In this document: positions 1 through 10,989 of the stretch, piece by piece
How positions within the stretch are numbered: position 1 is the stretch's first letter
Layout of the letters: every line of letters begins with the position of its first letter
NCBI RefSeq assembly: GCF_963678635.1
Contig: NC_087062.1
Coordinates: 78,309,200 to 78,373,199, forward strand
Reading direction: 5' to 3'
DNA length: 64,000 nucleotides
DNA from: Symsagittifera roscoffensis
Taxonomy: Eukaryota; Xenacoelomorpha; Acoela; Convolutidae
The notes under the pieces: model-generated
The model's database searches: none
The model's input: the letters and a program-made list of their open reading frames with translations, nothing else
Told to the model about the DNA's origin: nothing
Made by a program: the position numbers and the translations under genes

Positions 1-367
1 TTGCTTGTCAAAATCGTAGGCTATTTTACTCCATAATAAGCGTTATTTATGACAATGAATCACTTGAGATTGGCATCCGTTAATAATATCAGCCGGTTTT
101 TGAAATGCATAAATTATAAACAAGAAAGTTACCTTCAACCGTGTTTTATTTTTCAACTTTCCTAAGCATCATTTGGAGGCTTAAAATTGATGAAAACGCT
201 AATAAGTACCGAATAAAGATCATGAAATTGAGAAATTCTTCAAAAAAAAAATTTCAAGTTAATCATATTCCATGACTTAGAGAAAAAATTTTCGGCTTGA
301 AGTCCCTAATTTTACGATTCGGCTTGAAGTCCCGTCGGCTTGATGTCCGGCACCCGTTTTAAACACT
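1..367. other. AT-rich sequence, nothing recognised
   Basis: No open frame of useful length and no recognisable repeat. A short motif reading ggcttgaagtcc recurs around 295-350, a local near-duplicate of about 12 bp. Confidence 0.5.
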
Positions 368-607
368 GTTTAAAACGGAGTGCAGCCAGTATTTAGACAG
401 CCGCGTATTCATACTGGTCAGTATTTAGACAAATACTGTATGAACCAATCAGAATCGAGAAAAAACATAAATAATCCAAAATTAATAATAATTATTTATT
501 AATTTCTTCTTTGTCTCGATTCTGATTGGTTGAAACAGTATTTGTCTAAATACTGACCAGTATGAATACGCGGCTGTCTAAATACTGACATGTAACCGTT
601 TAAAACG
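368..607. mobile_element. Palindromic MITE-like element
   Basis: The stretch is a long inverted repeat. The left arm (about 387-461) and right arm (about 514-588) are near-perfect reverse complements, separated by about 52 bp of A/T-rich loop. The motif cagtatttagac occurs at the outer and inner parts of both arms. Imperfect flanking pairs (gtttaaaacgg and ccgtttaaaac) may extend the termini to 368 and 607. There is no coding capacity. This fits a non-autonomous foldback DNA transposon; the superfamily is not determined. Confidence 0.6.
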
Positions 608-1266
608 TCTGTCAGAAATAGCGTGTTATTTTCTCCTGCCATAAATGACGTCATAACAAATAAGCCAAGCTCGCTAGCAAGAACAGTTGGCAGTTATATG
701 TTGCTAATTTAACGCATTGCTTAGCCACTTAATTGTTAAATTTCTCGCGACTAGAAACAGGTTACAACTGTTTTGTTTGAATTAATTGACAGCTCTTTTT
801 CCTTCCCCCCCCCCCACCACCTCACATAAGTATCGATTTCATGGTGTAACGAGTGGTTTTACAAGGTTGAGTATGAAGACTAAATATGTTTGTCATGGCC
901 TAATCAGTCCGTTTGCCAAATTTGATCACAATCCGACTATGTGAATAAAATAAATAAATAAGTCTTAATTGAAATCAGTAAAGTACAACTGATTAACAAA
1001 TACATTTACAAATTGTAGTTCTCATGGAAAATCAATTAGAATCCGAAATTTCATTCCGGTCAAATGGTTCGTAGCAAAATCAGTGATTTGTATGCCAAGT
1101 TATAGAACCGTACTAATGGCGCTTATATTCCGAGACCTCTCAGAGATTTGTCCCTAAAAAATTTGCAGGTGGGGGAGGCGGAAAAAGGGCCTAAGTGACA
1201 AAATAGTGTATGTCTACGCCTACTGGAAGAAAACCTGACCCCGTCTAGGCAGAGTATGAGAAACTT
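608..1266. other. Non-coding stretch, nothing recognised
   Basis: AT-rich with an 11-C run at 805-815. No exon, RNA gene or repeat could be supported. Confidence 0.5.
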
Positions 1267-2393
1267 GATAACAATAAAGCAAAATGCCGATACTGTGAAG
1301 CAGTTTTTGCCGGCATTCCCTCTAGGCTGGTGAAACATTCCCAGAAACACAACTATCCTCAAGCTCCTGAAAATGATACTGATACTCCGAGCACTCCGAA
1401 ACAACGAAAAATCAACAACTTCGTGGTCAGAACGACTCACTATGACAAAGTAAAGTTCGACAAAGCTCTTAGGAAAACCTTTTTTGCCTGCAATATCCTG
1501 TTTTGCGCTGTTGAAAACAAACAATTTCATGGCCCAAGGCCTCCGAGGGATCAACTAAACCGCCATTGCCTTGCGAAATGAGATGGAGTAGCAGTGTCAA
1601 AACCCTGGAATGGTTTATAAAGAACTGGCAACTACTTCGTACCATAGTTTCATCTAACCCTGACTAATTCTCCAAACAACCTGCAAAGGAAGTTCAAAAA
1701 GTATTGAATGACTTAGTTGTGTACCAGCACAGTGAAGAAGCACTAGTTGTGTACCAGCACAGTGAAGAAGCACTAAAGTCATTGAAGCCTGTTTGTTTAG
1801 CTCTGAACAAAGTCCAAGGCCACCATGTAACAGTTGCCGGCTCTGTTGCAGCATGGAAAGCTCTATTAGCTGAGTTTCGTCTTTTTGGGAGCGAAGCCAG
1901 AGAATGGATTGAGCTAGCAGAGAAAAGATACTTCAACACTTTGGGGGCAGCATTGTTCACTGCGTATGCCATTCATCCTCGGTATTTTGGGAGGGATCTA
2001 TCATCATCTGAATGGAAAGAAACAGCAGACTGGGTTGAAAAAGAATACCCACTCTGTTTTTCGTATTACATGAACTTTATTGGAGGTGGAAAAAACAACC
2101 TTGAGCAAACTTTCCGATCATCCAATTGTGAAATCGGGAACTTTTATCGGGCTCAAGTGTTAATGGTAACTGTTCCAGAAGTGTTCTCCGATATGTGCTT
2201 GAGATTACTTGCACTGGTTCCCACCTCGGCCGGTCCCGAAAGAATTTTCTCGACGATGGGAATCGCTGAAGACGTAAAAAGAAACAACTTGGACAGTGCA
2301 AAAACTGCAAAAGTTTCATTCTGTATGCGTGCTCTTAATGATAGAATTTCAATAATAAAAGTTTTTGCTTGGTTTTTAATTTCGACATTTTAA
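1267..2393 (+). pseudogene. Decayed hAT-family transposase
   Basis: This is a relic of a cut-and-paste hAT transposase. A BED-type zinc finger lies at 1285-1350, with the pattern C-x2-C then H-x3-H. It is followed by a segment with KFDKALRKTFFACNI (to 1581), matching the start of the hAT catalytic region. The frame then shifts. An ORF from 1704 to 2393 gives the C-terminal part, with WKETADW and then LLALVPTSAGPERIFSTMG at about 2200-2265, the hAT dimerisation domain. The central catalytic block is missing, the two parts lie in different frames, and a 30-bp segment is duplicated inside the second part. A full hAT transposase is usually around 600-700 aa; under 330 codons survive here. Family membership is inferred from motif order, not from a search. 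Confidence 0.8.
1714..1773. repeat. 30-bp tandem duplication, 2 copies
   Basis: The sequence beginning tagttgtgtaccagcacag occurs twice in a row with period 30, inside the hAT relic. It adds ten codons in frame. Confidence 0.9.
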
Positions 2394-3485
2394 ACATTAA
2401 TGACGTTATAAACGTTAAAAAGTTTTAAACGTCCTTTTTCCAAAAATGACATAAATTGACCATTCTTGTTCTTGTCGGTATAGTTTCTGATTTTTTGTTT
2501 TTAAAATGATCATATAAATCCTCCTTAAAGTTGTTTCTGTGTTTTTTGCCATTATATATTTATATTACAATCGATCGTCAAAATTAAATTTGTTTTTCGA
2601 TGTCTTTTCGGCTTCCTAGTTCTCGACTGAAGCCTGTTGGTTTAGATTCCGAATTGTTATTATTTTTTATATTATTGCGTGTTTATGCAAAAAATTTGAT
2701 CGGAGAATGGCGAGCCCCTTCGTTCATTTTGTCTTACATTTGTTCATTTATTTTTTGGATTTATCGCAGTTCATTCATGTCAACTTTCTGAGTGGCAGTT
2801 TTAGGTTTAAAGTCGATTCTATTTTCTAGTTTTGTCAAATTTTTATTCATATTACTATAGACACGTGTTTTTTCTTTCAATTTCGTGTAAAGATTAAGAG
2901 TAATTATCAATGATTTTGGGGTATTCTCATGGAGGGAACGAATGATAGAAAACTTTTAACCAATCAGAATCGTTAGACGCTCTTTTTGGCTACATGACTT
3001 TTGTATAAAACCGACGTCATTTTTAACACAAAAAGAATTACAGCAGAACAGCAAAATTTTGCTGTTCGATTGGTGCAGATATACAATACATTTTTTGTTT
3101 TTATTTTTTTTTGAAATTGTGTTTTGGTTTTTTTGCAATACACAGTTCTTATCACGCGATCTTTGAAATTTCATATTTCAAGTATCTGCTTTTTTTTTCT
3201 AATCGGTCAGTATTATATTATTGGCCATCAATGACTTTTATGGAGTATTTTTGGCATTTACAAGTCATTTCACCTTATAAAAATGAAAACAGTCAAAGTA
3301 CATATGTGTGAATTTAATCTAGGCCGATAGAAAGAGAACAGATTAAACCCCAAGGATGAGTTCCGTCGACCTGTAGCTTTTTCTGGTTAGCAGTTTCAAG
3401 TGTTAGCAGTTGAGAGGCATTGTTTCATCGGTCTAGAACGTCAGTTTCAGCCATCTCGTCGTCGTCTTGCAATTGGTGGGAGTTT
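2394..3485. other. AT-rich, no gene seen
   Basis: Homopolymer-rich. There is a small perfect palindrome near 3048-3068 (aacagcaaaattttgctgtt). The few ORFs are under 75 codons and look random. Confidence 0.45.
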
Positions 3486-4623
3486 TCATTAAGCTCGTTT
3501 CAAAATGGCCTTTTTTGCGCCACGTAGCTGTACTGACGTCCAAGACACTTGATATGGAATATAACGTGGCTTAACAGGGTATTTGAAACCTTCCATTTCA
3601 AGGACGGTACTGCTGTTTTCATCTTCCTTGTTGTGAAGATCACCACAAAACTCTTTACTTTTTAACTCCGCACAAAAGGATGGCGGAGTTGTGTCGGGTG
3701 CTGATTTTTCTCCGAGATTCACAATGCTCTCGACAGCCCTTCATCAAACCGGTTCCCTCGATTATGCTCTTATCGTGATGTACTGGAACCAGTGATCGAA
3801 ATGGCTTCTGGTGGACCATTCTTTAGCTGTACTGGCATAGCGAGGCATAATAAAAGGTTGTTGCTTAGATTCTTGATAGTCAATTCTAAATTGGGGTGCA
3901 GAGAGTTTACTGTCTCCAGGATTTGAGAAATGTCTGCCTCTTTTGAGCTCCGGAGGCTTTCGTCGACAAATCTCGTGAACACCGATGCATCCAAAGTTTC
4001 GTTTATCTCCCGTGTTGATTCGTAGTGCCAATTCGACTCTCCATCCCCTTGATCGGTTTTGTTGTAAATGGCGAGCTCGCCCGATGCAACCTTTGATCAC
4101 CATGATTTACTTAAGCAGTCTTCATTCAACAGGGGAGCTTTCTCCGCAGCTATGCAGGGGTCAAGCTCCTTCAGCCACAAGTTGATTGGAATCACTCCCA
4201 ATGCAGCCCTATGGCAACACCATCTTTCTCAATGTACTATTCCTCTCCACTTATGAACCAGACTACAGTGACCACGAGTTGCATCATTTTTATGTAAGCT
4301 AGCTCTATTGCTTCTTTGCTAGCGCGTATGTGTACTGGATTTTGATGCCTTGGAAGAGGACCGTCTGAGTTTGTCCAGCTGTTTCTCCTCAAGCATTTCA
4401 CTTAGATTTCTTGTTGATATCTCAATATTTGCTCCCGTCACATTTCCATAAGAGTAGTTTCTTTCAGGTCAGTAATTTCCTTCTTAATGAATTGTTTGAC
4501 TGTCAGGATTTCTTCCAGTTTTGCCAAGTAGGCCTTTTCAGTCATCAGGCAGAACCCTAGACCTTTATCAGGCGAGTCTGCTCTCATTTTGTTGTTGTTC
4601 AGGTTTTTGTGTGAAGATTTCAC
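3486..4623 (-). mobile_element. Penelope-like element, decayed RT
   Basis: Reading the minus strand, 4623-4438 encodes a segment with SPDKGLGFCLMTEKAYLAKL. This resembles the N-terminal part of Penelope-like reverse transcriptases, which contain a 'DKG..vvl....Y..kl..iL' signature. Further on, 3994-3770 encodes TRFVDESLRSSKEAD and then ILETVNSLHPNLELTIKN, corresponding to the RT palm region 'R(Y/F)VDD..' followed by 'LN..hp.l.fT.E' of that family. The aspartate pair is degenerate (VDE). The frame is broken by stops and shifts. No GIY-YIG endonuclease was found. The assignment rests on motif spacing, so another RT class is possible. Confidence 0.6.
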
Positions 4624-5795
4624 GGAAAGTTTGATTAAGTTGTTTAAAAATGATGTAGTTTTCTATTTTATTTTTTATTTTTAGCCCTTTGGATAGGTTC
4701 TGGCGAATTCTATCAAAAAACAGAAGGAACTAACATTAATTCATTAATGAAATGATTTTTCTATTTGTTTTTGAATGTTTTGTTCACATGTTTTGTTGAG
4801 TTAAGATAATATCGGATGAGCCGAATATAGGAGCGCATGAAAAAATAAACCGGAAACGAAAATAGATTCAAAAGAAGTTTTCCTGTGTTTTTCCGTTTGT
4901 GACGGTCTGGTGGTAGAATTTTAATCTATTAGTTGGGAAATTTTCAAATGCCAAATTAATAAGGTTTCTGTTGATGTGAAGGAATGCCTTGCTATTTTGG
5001 GAAAGTAAAAATATTAACAATCGGTTAAGGCTTCTTCAATATTGAGCTTGTTTTTTATTGATTAATAAGGTAGGGAGGCGAATGAGTCATTGGTAAAAGT
5101 TGTAAACCCAATTTCTCCGCGACAAGTTTTTTGGAAGAAAAATGATAAGTTCTGTGTAACAATAATTTATGATTTTGATTGTGATTTTTAAAATTTTTTG
5201 ATTCAGTTTTCTCTAAATGGAAATAACTTTAAGAAAAAAAAACTATCAGAAATAATTCTTGAAATTCAAAGAATTTTAGCGTGACATTTTTTCTTTCTAA
5301 ATTGAAATAAAAGTTCTCAGTATTTCTCAACTATTTTTTGATGTATTGAGTGCTTATACGCTTTTCCGACCATCTTTGGCTATGATTTTGTTAGGATAAC
5401 ATTGTTCAATTGTTTTTTTTCTATAACTTGAGTCAAAAATGATTATTTACTAGTAAGATAAACAATACAGCGTTTTGATTCTTTCTTATGACATCAATTT
5501 CTGGCCTAACAAAACATTGAATCAACTTAGCAATAGCTTCTTTTAAAGCAGCCTTCGAAGGCACTGTACTCAAAATTTATTTAAAAAATTCAAATAAAAT
5601 ATCTGAAGACGTATAAATAAAGCCAGATAACTTTGTAGGGTCTCATGCAGGGCTTTTGAACCAGCCGAGAGAGCCTTTAACGCAATATTTAATTTGCGAA
5701 TTAAATGCGTTGTGTTTGCTCTAATATTTCTAATTGTTTGGAAAGTTAAGAAAAGTATCGATCTTTTTTCAGGTGACATTCAAAATTAGTTACCC
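4624..5795. other. AT-rich, no gene seen
   Basis: No exon-like segment. It probably belongs to intergenic or intronic space upstream of the TOR terminal exon. Confidence 0.45.
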
Positions 5796-6227
5796 TTAGG
5801 ATAAGCAAGGGTGTTGCAAACGGGTACTAGACTTGTTCACAAGTTGACTCTGTTGGAATTGGTGATCATCTCTAAATTTGTACTTTCGACAATGGACAGT
5901 CATTTTTAAGCATGTCTGCATTTCAAATGGCAGTTTATTCTAAATTTGTTAATTTTTTTTATGGTGGTTGTAATTTTACCGACTCTGATTTCACTAAATT
6001 AGTTTTTTTGTTCTTATTTCTCTTTATTTGCCTTAAAAGGTTAAGGCATAAAAGGTTTCTGCTTATAAATTATCGGCTTAGTGGCCTCTTATTGAGTCGT
6101 CTGATGAGCAAAACAGTTTTAGCTAATTGATTTTTTTGGGGGGGGGGGGGGGGTGTGGAGGGGAGGGGGGCAATTTTGAAGTTTTTTTTGTGATCACTTA
6201 GAAAGTTTTGTTTTGATGCTTATTTCG
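5796..6227 (+). repeat. Dispersed repeat, partial 'head' copy
   Basis: It starts with the family's head signature: a CAAGGGTGTTGCAA-like stem followed by acgggtactagac at about 5819. The same signature is seen at 6250, 7073, 23441 and 51053. No matching tail was found before the next copy begins, so this copy seems truncated. A 16-G run at 6138-6153 lies inside. Confidence 0.5.
6138..6153 (+). repeat. Poly-G run (16)
   Basis: An uninterrupted run of G followed by a G-rich stretch to about 6170. Confidence 0.95.
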
Positions 6228-7044
6228 CTTGCAAGAGCAAGTGACTTGTAATCGGGCACTAGACTTTTTTCCTGCATACAACTTTTCTTACAAATTCTGC
6301 CGACATGCTTAATTCTGACATGATGAAAGGCTGATATGCGTAATTTCTTGAAAATCAATTAAAACTACTTTTTAGTTCACGTGGGGTAGTGATTAATTCT
6401 TTCAAAAATAATTATTTAAAAACATTTTTTTTTTCGGATTTGTGGTTTTCGTCTTTATTTCTTTCTGCTGATTTTCCGGTTTCTTTTTCAAATGCAATTT
6501 AGTTCGTCTGATAAGCTATTCAAGTGGTTCTTTTTCAAAGCTATAATTTAAAGTTGCTCTGTAGTTTATAAATTTACCAACTCTGGTTTTTAATAATTTT
6601 TTAGTTTCTGATTAAATGGGTTCGGCTTATGTTATATCGGCTTAGGTAACTCATTTTGCACAATTTCAAGAGCGATTTGTTTCAATGATTCTGCTTGTTT
6701 CAGGAGGAAAAGGGCGTAACAGTTTTACTCCAAAAAAGTTAATAGCTTGAATATTTTTGTCTACACTGTCGTTTTCGGCGTAACGAGGGCCGGCCGAAGT
6801 TTTTTCGCCTTTGTTGCCTCTCGGTCATTGATTTTCAATGCTTGTTAAGGCTTTTCATTAACATCGTTGGAAACAAAAGTATAGAGCTTTTGTAGATAGT
6901 TGTTTTGGACTTTTTCTCCAGCTTACTTGTTTTGGACTTTTTCTCCAGCTTACTTTTTGGACTTTCTTATTTTCTTTTCAAATTTTTTATGCAATGTTTT
7001 AATTGCATCGCAAGCCTTGCTAAGCTCTGCTTTGCCTCTGTGTT
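6228..7044 (+). repeat. Dispersed repeat, head and tail present
   Basis: Head: cttgcaagagcaagtg at about 6228, then atcgggcactagac. Tail: catcgcaag at about 7008, then the hairpin-like aagctctgctttgcc and ctctgtgt ending at 7044. The interior is AT-rich with no ORF. It is directly followed by the head of another copy. Confidence 0.6.
6901..6954. repeat. 27-bp tandem duplication
   Basis: The sequence starting tgttttggactttttctcca occurs at 6901 and again at 6928. Confidence 0.85.
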
Positions 7045-7862
7045 ACGCTTGCGATAGCAAATGTATTGAAACCGGGTACTAGACTTTTACCCCGTAAATA
7101 GCTTTGTTGACAGAACTGTCAAAGTTAGAAATGGTAAGTATAGTTTTAGCTCATTTGAATTAAAACTTATTTTCGTCTCCGGAACTCTTAGTGAGAAGGT
7201 AACGAATACGCCTGGGATGGCAAAGGCCCTGGGTTTGAATCTGACTACCTGGGTTTGGTCCTTGGTTCGAATCAGGCCTGTTTTTTTTAAACCGGAAATA
7301 TTCCATTTCAAAAATAATGGTTGGCTTCTATATACCTGCTTATGTTTTATCGATTGTGTCCTTATATTGCGCCGTTTGATTACCGAATTAAATGATCGTG
7401 TGCCTGTGTTTTGAGGGAGAGGGGGACTCTAACTTTTTTATTAGTTTTTATGTTTTTTTTTAGCTGAAATGGTAGCTGCTCAGGTAATTTCGTTTTTTTA
7501 TACCGCTTGCTAAATTTTCTTCCGATGCGTTTTTCCACTTTCTTTTGTCTTGGCGGGTTTTTTAACTATTGTTTTTCATATTGATATATTTCATTTTCTC
7601 GGCAGTTCAATTTTTTCGACTTTTTAAACTTTTTTTGTTTCCCGGTTTTAATGCAAGTGTTTAACATTCATTCGTCGTATTTTGACATATTTTTTCGGAA
7701 AGATTTTTTTTATTCATGACAAAAATTATGGCATAGTAGGAAAATTTTTGATGGAATTAATTTTTCGATTTTTTTTCCTACGGCATTATCTCCAAATTTG
7801 TGGCTTATTGTCATGCTATGTATGTTTTGTATCGCAAGTAGTGCGAAGCTTTGCTTCGCCTC
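7045..7862 (+). repeat. Dispersed repeat with tRNA-like box
   Basis: The head acgcttgcgatagcaaatg (7046) and ccgggtactagac are joined directly to the previous copy's tail. Inside, 7205-7285 carries two pol III B-box-like motifs (gggtttgaatct and ggttcgaatca). The tail is tatcgcaagtagtgcgaag with the gctttgcttcgcctctg hairpin end at about 7828-7858. There is no coding capacity. Confidence 0.6.
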
Positions 7863-9079
7863 TGTTTGTAATATTTGTAAAGGTATGTTTTTGCAATATT
7901 TGTAGCTTTTACGAATAAAATTGTTTCAATTTTTTTCATTTTTCGCTTTGTGGATTCATCTGCAAGTGGTGATGGTCATTCATTTTTTATTGCAGATGGT
8001 GTAAAGCTCTGGTGTGAAGCTATTTGCCGATGTGTATATGTTGGTGCTGGAGTCGTCTTTCAATTTTTTTAAGGTTAATTGACCAAAAATGGATGCCGTG
8101 AATTAATACAAAATGTGGGTACCTTTGGGTGGTCAAGGGGTTGAATCCTTGAGAAGGGGCAACCTCTCCCTGAATCCGCTTGTGCCAAAAATGATGTTGC
8201 TTTACAGATCCGCTAAATCCGCTTCTGTCGAAATTGTTACTATAAACAAATGAAAAAAGCATTTTCTTAGGCGCCGATTTACCATTTTATCAGCTAATTT
8301 GTTTCCTGGTTATAGGGTTTGCTCTTAGTCATGACTTACGGATATTTACATGAATGGTTTGCATCGCAAGTTGCGCAGCTCCATATTGTCTCTTGTTACT
8401 GAATGATGCATGTACTATCTTTGAATGAGGCGTAATGCAGTGCTGATTGGAATTATCCAGACAAAACAAACAAAATTGTTTGCTCAGAGTTTTTCCAGAA
8501 AAAAAAACATGGTACTTTTTTTGCTTGATAAGGGCCGAAAATTTGTTAAAAAAACGCCAAAAAGACCGGATCAATTGTTGAAAAAATTATATCAAAGTGA
8601 GTTTTTGTTTTAACTCAGGATTGTCGAGTACATCTTCAAAAAGGCTGCGCTAAATAAAATGCCTACTTTCATATAAATTGTTGATTATTTGATTTGGCGT
8701 TTTTGTTTTTTTTTCCATTAAATTTCGGGAAAATATAATTAATTAGACAAATTTAGGAGATTACACCCAGGCAGGGTTCCCTAAAAATGTTTTCGCAATT
8801 TTTTTGCCCGTGGGCAGATATAGTTTTCTGATTTCCTTGCAATAGTTTTCTGAAATTTTATCTGAACTAAAAATAATAATTTGTTATTATTTTTTATTGC
8901 TTTAAATTTTCAGAAAGCAGTTCGTCTATCAAGATAGTTTGATATCGTGGCGCAAATGATGAATGGTTGAGGAAAAAGTTTAGCTTAATCAGATCTCCGT
9001 AACGCTTCTTGCCTGAATGGTAAGCTTAAATTGTTTAAACCGTGATATGAGAGTTCACTCGAATAATTGACTGTTTCAG
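7863..9079 (+). other. Probable TOR intron, no exon seen
   Basis: I searched for the upstream TOR kinase N-lobe exon (activation of the GHED block needs a preceding exon ending in phase 1) and found none. A degenerate tail of the dispersed repeat lies at about 8360-8395. The intron ends in ctgtttcag at 9079. Confidence 0.5.
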
Positions 9080-10194
9080 GGCACGAAGACATGCGACAGG
9101 ATGAGAGAGTTCTTCAGTTATTTGGATTGGTCAACTCGCTTCTGGACAAAGACAAGCACAACCTCAAACGGAACTTGGGTGCCATACCCCAGTACGCAGT
9201 GATCCCACTCTCTACTAACTCTGGTCTTTGTGGCTGGGTGCCGCATTGTGACCCCCTGCATACACTGATCAAGGAGTACAGAGAGAAAACTAAAATACAT
9301 CTCAACTGGGAGCACAGACTGATGCAGAAAATGGCCCCGGATTACGACCATCTTACCAAAATGCAGAAAGTGGAGGTGTTCGAAAATGCACTGAACAATA
9401 CCAATGGCATGGATCTGGCCAAAATCATGTGGTATCGCAGTGCCAATTCTGAGATCTGGTACGAGAGGCGTCTGACCTACACCAAATCATTAGCTGTGAT
9501 GTCGATGGTGGGCTATATTTTGGGCTTGGGTGATCGTCATCCTTCTAATATTATGCTGGAAAGAACTACAGGGAACATTATTCACATTGATTTTGGTGAC
9601 TGCTTCGAAGTAGCGGTCCATCGGGAAAAGTTTCCAGAAAAGATTCCTTTCAGGCTGACGAGGATGTTAATTAAGGCCATGGAAGTGAATGGAATTGAGG
9701 GTAATTACAGAGCAGCTTGTGAAACAACTATGCGGCTATTACGTCAGAACAAGGACAGTCTTATTGCAGTTCTGGAGGCATTCGTGAACGACCCGCTGCT
9801 CAACTGGCTGGCGTTGGACATGAGGAATGGTCATCAGCAGAATGTGCCGTACCATGGCAGCCAGCAATCGCAGTATCATTCTCAAAGAAGTAACGGAGCT
9901 GTTAATGGGCAGCCAACTTCCAATAACGGACACCAACGAGGCTCATCCCGAGGGACTGCGACGAACGGAGCATCGGGTGACGCGGCACTGAACTTGGGAC
10001 ATGCAGTTGGACAACCGGAGGGAAATAGAAAGGCATTGGATGTTCTGAAACGCGTGAATGACAAGTTGGACGGTGCAGATTTTGGACCGAATGCGATCTT
10101 GGATGTAGAAACTCAAGTTTCCAAACTGATCACACAAGCGACGTCGCATGAGAATCTTTGTCAGTCTTATATTGGGTGGTGTCCGTTTTGGTGA
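9080..10194 (+). CDS. MTOR: TOR kinase, last coding exon
   Basis: C-terminal part of the PI3K-related Ser/Thr kinase TOR, the catalytic subunit of TORC1 and TORC2 that couples nutrient and growth-factor signals to protein synthesis and growth. The exon follows a consensus acceptor (ctgtttcag, 9071-9079), opens in phase with [11 protein letters not shown], and runs 371 codons without interruption to TGA at 10192. Landmarks: [16 protein letters not shown] (hinge), [16 protein letters not shown], the catalytic loop GLGDRHPSN (9523-9549), the metal-binding DFG (9589-9597), [14 protein letters not shown], and the FATC domain ending ATSHENLC...YIGWCPFW at the extreme C terminus. Catalytic Asp, Asn and DFG are intact. 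Between kinase C-lobe and FATC (about 9826-10040) is a low-complexity Gln/Asn/Ser/Gly linker in place of the vertebrate negative regulatory segment. The N-terminal ~2100 residues lie outside the window or in unrecognised upstream exons. Identification is near certain. Confidence 0.97.
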
Positions 10195-10389
10195 AGAACA
10201 GATTTCTTTGTGACTGCCTAGCCTATCTATACAATTTGTCATCATTGTCCTTTGATCTTATGAACAAATATAGTGTAGATTTAATTACGAACTTCTATCT
10301 TTCGTGAGATAAAAATTTTGGATTTTTCTGATAGATAATATATCTAGTTAGTTAACATGTGCTCTTTTCATAATATTTCATTTAATATA
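10195..10389 (+). other. TOR 3' UTR / 3' flank
   Basis: Non-coding sequence after the TOR stop. No canonical AATAAA was seen before the tandem array starts, so the polyadenylation site is undefined. The part from 10248 on recurs at 37239 in the CCDC90 intron. Confidence 0.6.
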
Positions 10390-10603
10390 CAAACAATTTA
10401 AATTCTAAATGTTGATGTTTTATTATGAGAATTCAACCGAGCGAGTAAAAATATCTGTAGGTATTTTGGGTGCTTATTCTACGAGTGATCAATGAAAACT
10501 AATTTTTTTTGTGCAATATTTTTGAATGTACAGCATCTTGACTGTAGATCATCATTTGCAAACACAGGTGGTATATGCAAATTCAGGTTCGATTGCTTGA
10601 TTG

Positions 10604-10620
10604 CAGGGGTGGATCTAGGG
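10604..10620 (+). repeat. hAT-like terminal motif
   Basis: The motif caggggtggatctaggg resembles the reverse complement of the end of the hAT relic at 57290-57306 (caggggcagatctagcc). It is probably the left end of a non-autonomous hAT element. It recurs in units 2 and 3 and, mutated, at about 37618. Confidence 0.5.
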
Positions 10621-10950
10621 TTTTCTCGAGGCGGAGGCGGATGATCGAAAATTAGGGCAACATTTTTTTAGGGTCGACCAAATTGATTTTCCGAATTCTC
10701 CCAAAGCACTAAAAAGACCCTGTTTTGGCCAAATATTTTTGCGCCGCAGCCAAAATTTTAGAAAAAAAGGAGTTTTGTAGGCACTTTTTGAAAACTTTTA
10801 ACCAAAAGGTCTAGTTTTTTTTGGCGCGCGCTTCCCCCTCAACATAAGTCTATTTTGGCGCCAAAGGCGCCTTTACAAAAATTTTAGGGTCAGTCAGTCA
10901 AAAATAGATATTAGGATATCTCAAAATAGTACAAATGGGGACCTTTTGGG

Positions 10951-10977
10951 TCGGCAGGGGATCATATCCCCTGCCGA
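10951..10977. repeat. Perfect short hairpin
   Basis: tcggcagggga and its complement tcccctgccga are separated by 5 bp (tcata). It is GC-rich against an AT-rich background and present in all three units. It could be the structural end of a small transposon; it is not followed by a T-run, and bacterial-type termination is irrelevant here. Confidence 0.7.
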
Positions 10978-10989
10978 GCTGATCTCTGA

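Noticed and set aside
1123-1554. 143-codon minus-strand frame
   Set aside because: It is antisense to the hAT transposase relic and carries no domain.
7863-9079. Upstream TOR kinase exon
   Set aside because: No frame here encodes the expected N-lobe or the residues before GHED; short frames such as 8425-8613 do not match.
10951-10977. Rho-independent terminator
   Set aside because: The hairpin lacks a T-run and the genome is eukaryotic; it is part of a repeated unit.
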